NCBI RefSeq assembly: GCF_028554725.1
Contig: NC_071669.1
Coordinates: 47,199,501 to 47,263,500, forward strand
Direction: 5' to 3'
DNA: 64,000 nucleotides
From: Zeugodacus cucurbitae
Lineage: Eukaryota > Arthropoda > Insecta > Diptera > Tephritidae
The notes under the pieces were generated by a model that saw nothing but the letters and a program-made list of their open reading frames with translations, did no database searches and was not told the origin of the DNA. The translations under genes were made by a program, and so were the position numbers. Of the stretch, positions 61,996-64,000 are shown piece after piece. The first letter of the stretch is position 1. Every line of letters starts with the position of its first letter.

Positions 61996-63700
61996 TGGTC
62001 TTATCTCCGACAACGAGTGTCGTGTTTTACATGAGTACCTGCCGTAGACGGCCAAATTTCATGTGTGTTCAAGAACACAACCAGTCACTAAAATCGATCC
62101 ACATACATTCCTCTATATTCAAAAGACACCTGGATTCATAGAAGATCCGTCAGTCCGTAGTTATCCAAATGAAATATTTGAAGGAACTGAATAAGATAGT
62201 CTTAACCGAGCCTATCTTCTTCGAGTTCTTTGGAACATGAGAAATATTATGTAGAAGTTTTGGTTCCAATGGGGTTCGAAGCGCTTGGAGTGTTCAGAGT
62301 CTGTGACACAGATCGGAAATATATTGTAAGTTTTTTAAGTAAATATGTTTTCCAATTAGTGGCGGTCGTGATTTCATTTGTTTTCCTATTTTTGTACAGT
62401 GCGTTAGTTAGCGGAACTGTATCCACAATTATTACGCGTTGTATTATTTTTGGAAGATACCTAATCTCTAACTAAATAACTTCTATAATCACAGCTGAAA
62501 TATATACTATACTTAACTGGAGCTATCTAATCAGTTATATACATACTAGTTATAGAGATACATATGTACATATATTATATGCTCCAAACTACTTTATCCG
62601 CTGTCAGATTTCTTTCAAATCTCTAGTGCTACTCTACTGCGATACTTACTAACTACTAAACACACATAATGGAAATTAATGTAAGATAATTTTGAATTAT
62701 TCATAACAAAAAAAACATACATATATGTGTATCATACCAGTATAGCTATGAAATCATGAATCTATTAGCTTTATTAGCAACAGGAGTTTGGTGGATCGAA
62801 ATTCGAAGAACATGTTGTACGCATTCTGATTTTTAGTTGTTAATAACAATATCAATGTACAAACATATGTACATATTAATAATCAAATAAGAGTATGTGT
62901 ATAAATTCTCGATAAGAGCAAATACAAATAGTATTTCAATACTTTTCAATACAATACAATATATATGTACTAGATATGATCGCACAATCGCCACTTGAAA
63001 TGTACACTTTTCCACTTCCACTCACTTTTAGTGCTCCACTTAAAATTTGAATTGCTTATTTGAAATGTGGAACCACATAATGCCGTCGAGCGTGCGGAGC
63101 GGCGGTGCCATGGTAAATGTGTGAATTAGAATGTCAAATAATTTCAAATGCGTTTCCAAAAAAAATATCGTTGCCGAATGCAAAAGGCAGTGGCGTACTC
63201 GAAGGAGGGTTGCTGCTTTATACAAAATTTAATTAAATTTTAGTGTTCAAGACTCAAAACAGGGTTTTATTTATTCTATTGTATTTAAAAAATGTGCTTT
63301 ATTGGGTTTGAATAGAAAATTGTGTATTTATCAGAGCAACACTGTCTCCAGCAATCAGTTATTAGAATTGAGTCGTGCCCACTCATTTAGCAAACATAAA
63401 CTGAATCATTCATATTGTGACCGATAAGCATAAGAGAGATTGAATGTTGGAGTATTCAAAATGGGTCGCCAACGAAAAGATATATGAAATGATATTTTAG
63501 GATCGGCAATTTAAAATGTCTCAAATCATCGCGTTTTTAGACAAATCAATTGAGAAAGATCGGTGGTTCCTGTCATGGCAAAAACAGACCGAAATTCTTC
63601 TAAAAATGGTGATACTGCGTTGATAGTCCTTACTCACATAGAAAACGGGGTCTATTTATATTACGTGGAGCCAAAACCAATTCCCCGCTGAATCTTTTGT
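61996..63700. other. Non-coding stretch
   Basis: No gene is recognised. An 81-codon open frame at 62,230-62,475 has a hydrophobic segment (VAVVISFVFLFLYSALV) but no family resemblance. The 62,480-63,060 part is rich in ACATATGTACATAT words. Confidence 0.4.
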
Positions 63701-64000
63701 GAGCGAAAATGGGTAATCGAAAAGAGCTCCAGGAGTAAGTCGACCGCGCGAAGGCGGTGTTACCAAATTTTATAATGGAAGCCGTCAGCAAAAAGGCCGA
63801 AGACAAAGGGCGAGGTACCGAAAAAGTCGTTCGCTGATGTGGCCCGAAACCGAATAATCATTGTTGTCCTGGATGAGTGTGATCCCGAAGGCAGAATCCC
63901 CAGGATCCAATAAAAGCCAGGGTCAGGATGCATGCCGCACTGACAAACGTGCCGGTGTAAGTGCTTTAAAGCAATCCAGGTCCGCCACCATAATAAAATA
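63701..64000 (+). pseudogene. Retroelement-type DUF4780-like fragment, cut by the window edge
   Basis: From about 63,820 the plus strand reads PKKSFADVARNRIIIVVLDE, then DPEGRIPR, a TAA stop, and in a shifted frame ALTNVPV and SNPGPPP. The series SFADVA / VLDEGDPEGRIPR / NPGPPP is typical of DUF4780 segments found in retroelement-associated proteins of arthropods, to my recollection. The shift and stops make it a relic. The preceding ~100 bases (CCAAATTTTATAATGGAAGC, GTCAGCAAAAAGGCCGAAG) may be its more N-terminal, lysine-rich part. The family is assigned from memory of motif order only. Confidence 0.5.

Overview
The window looks like nuclear DNA of a higher fly, probably tephritid-like. It is strongly AT-rich, full of CAACAA/TTGTTG runs and ACATACATATGTA-type simple repeats. 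It carries a repeat sharing its core with the Drosophila DINE-1/INE-1 elements, plus mariner, Tc1-like and jockey-like transposon debris. The fly assignment is well supported; the family is an inference. There is no operon structure, no rRNA or CRISPR, and no tRNA that I could recognise. Nearly all open frames are short, many begin at non-ATG codons, and most look like chance.

The best protein-coding evidence is one first coding exon on the minus strand (48,616-48,718). It starts at an ATG in good context and ends at a textbook GTGAGT donor. Upstream of it (48,719 to about 50,600, and perhaps to 57,700) lies A/CAA-rich sequence on the minus strand, typical of the long 5' leaders and first introns of fly developmental or neuronal genes. 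No second exon is visible, so positions 1-48,615 are most simply read as its huge first coding intron or as intergenic DNA. A second, weaker candidate is a tiny spliced reading frame on the plus strand (58,785-58,984) with a 53-base intron.

Region by region: 0.2-1.4 kb holds a 5'-truncated non-LTR retrotransposon and a 150-base repeat. A decayed Tc1-like transposase lies at 5.4-5.9 kb, the first DINE-1-like element at 10.7-11.4 kb and a decayed mariner transposase at 12.6-13.3 kb. A (TATTT)n block of about 41 units sits at 18.6 kb, a truncated mariner at 22.4 kb and a GAGA-rich block at 23.7-23.9 kb. Decayed minisatellites occupy 29.7-33.2 kb, a pair of 390-base direct repeats 34.3-36.7 kb, and a TTAA-flanked non-autonomous DNA transposon 37.7-38.4 kb. 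Two more DINE-1-like copies lie at 41.2-43.2 kb, and an RNase H-like fragment and an internally deleted mariner at 47.1-48.0 kb. The putative gene start and its leader follow at 48.6-57.7 kb. The 58-63 kb flank carries the small spliced frame and a 93-base tandem duplication. The right edge cuts a retroelement with a DUF4780-like domain.

The most puzzling signal is a 14-base word, AAATGTAGGCAACA, found five times on either strand in mostly unrelated contexts. No chance model explains it.
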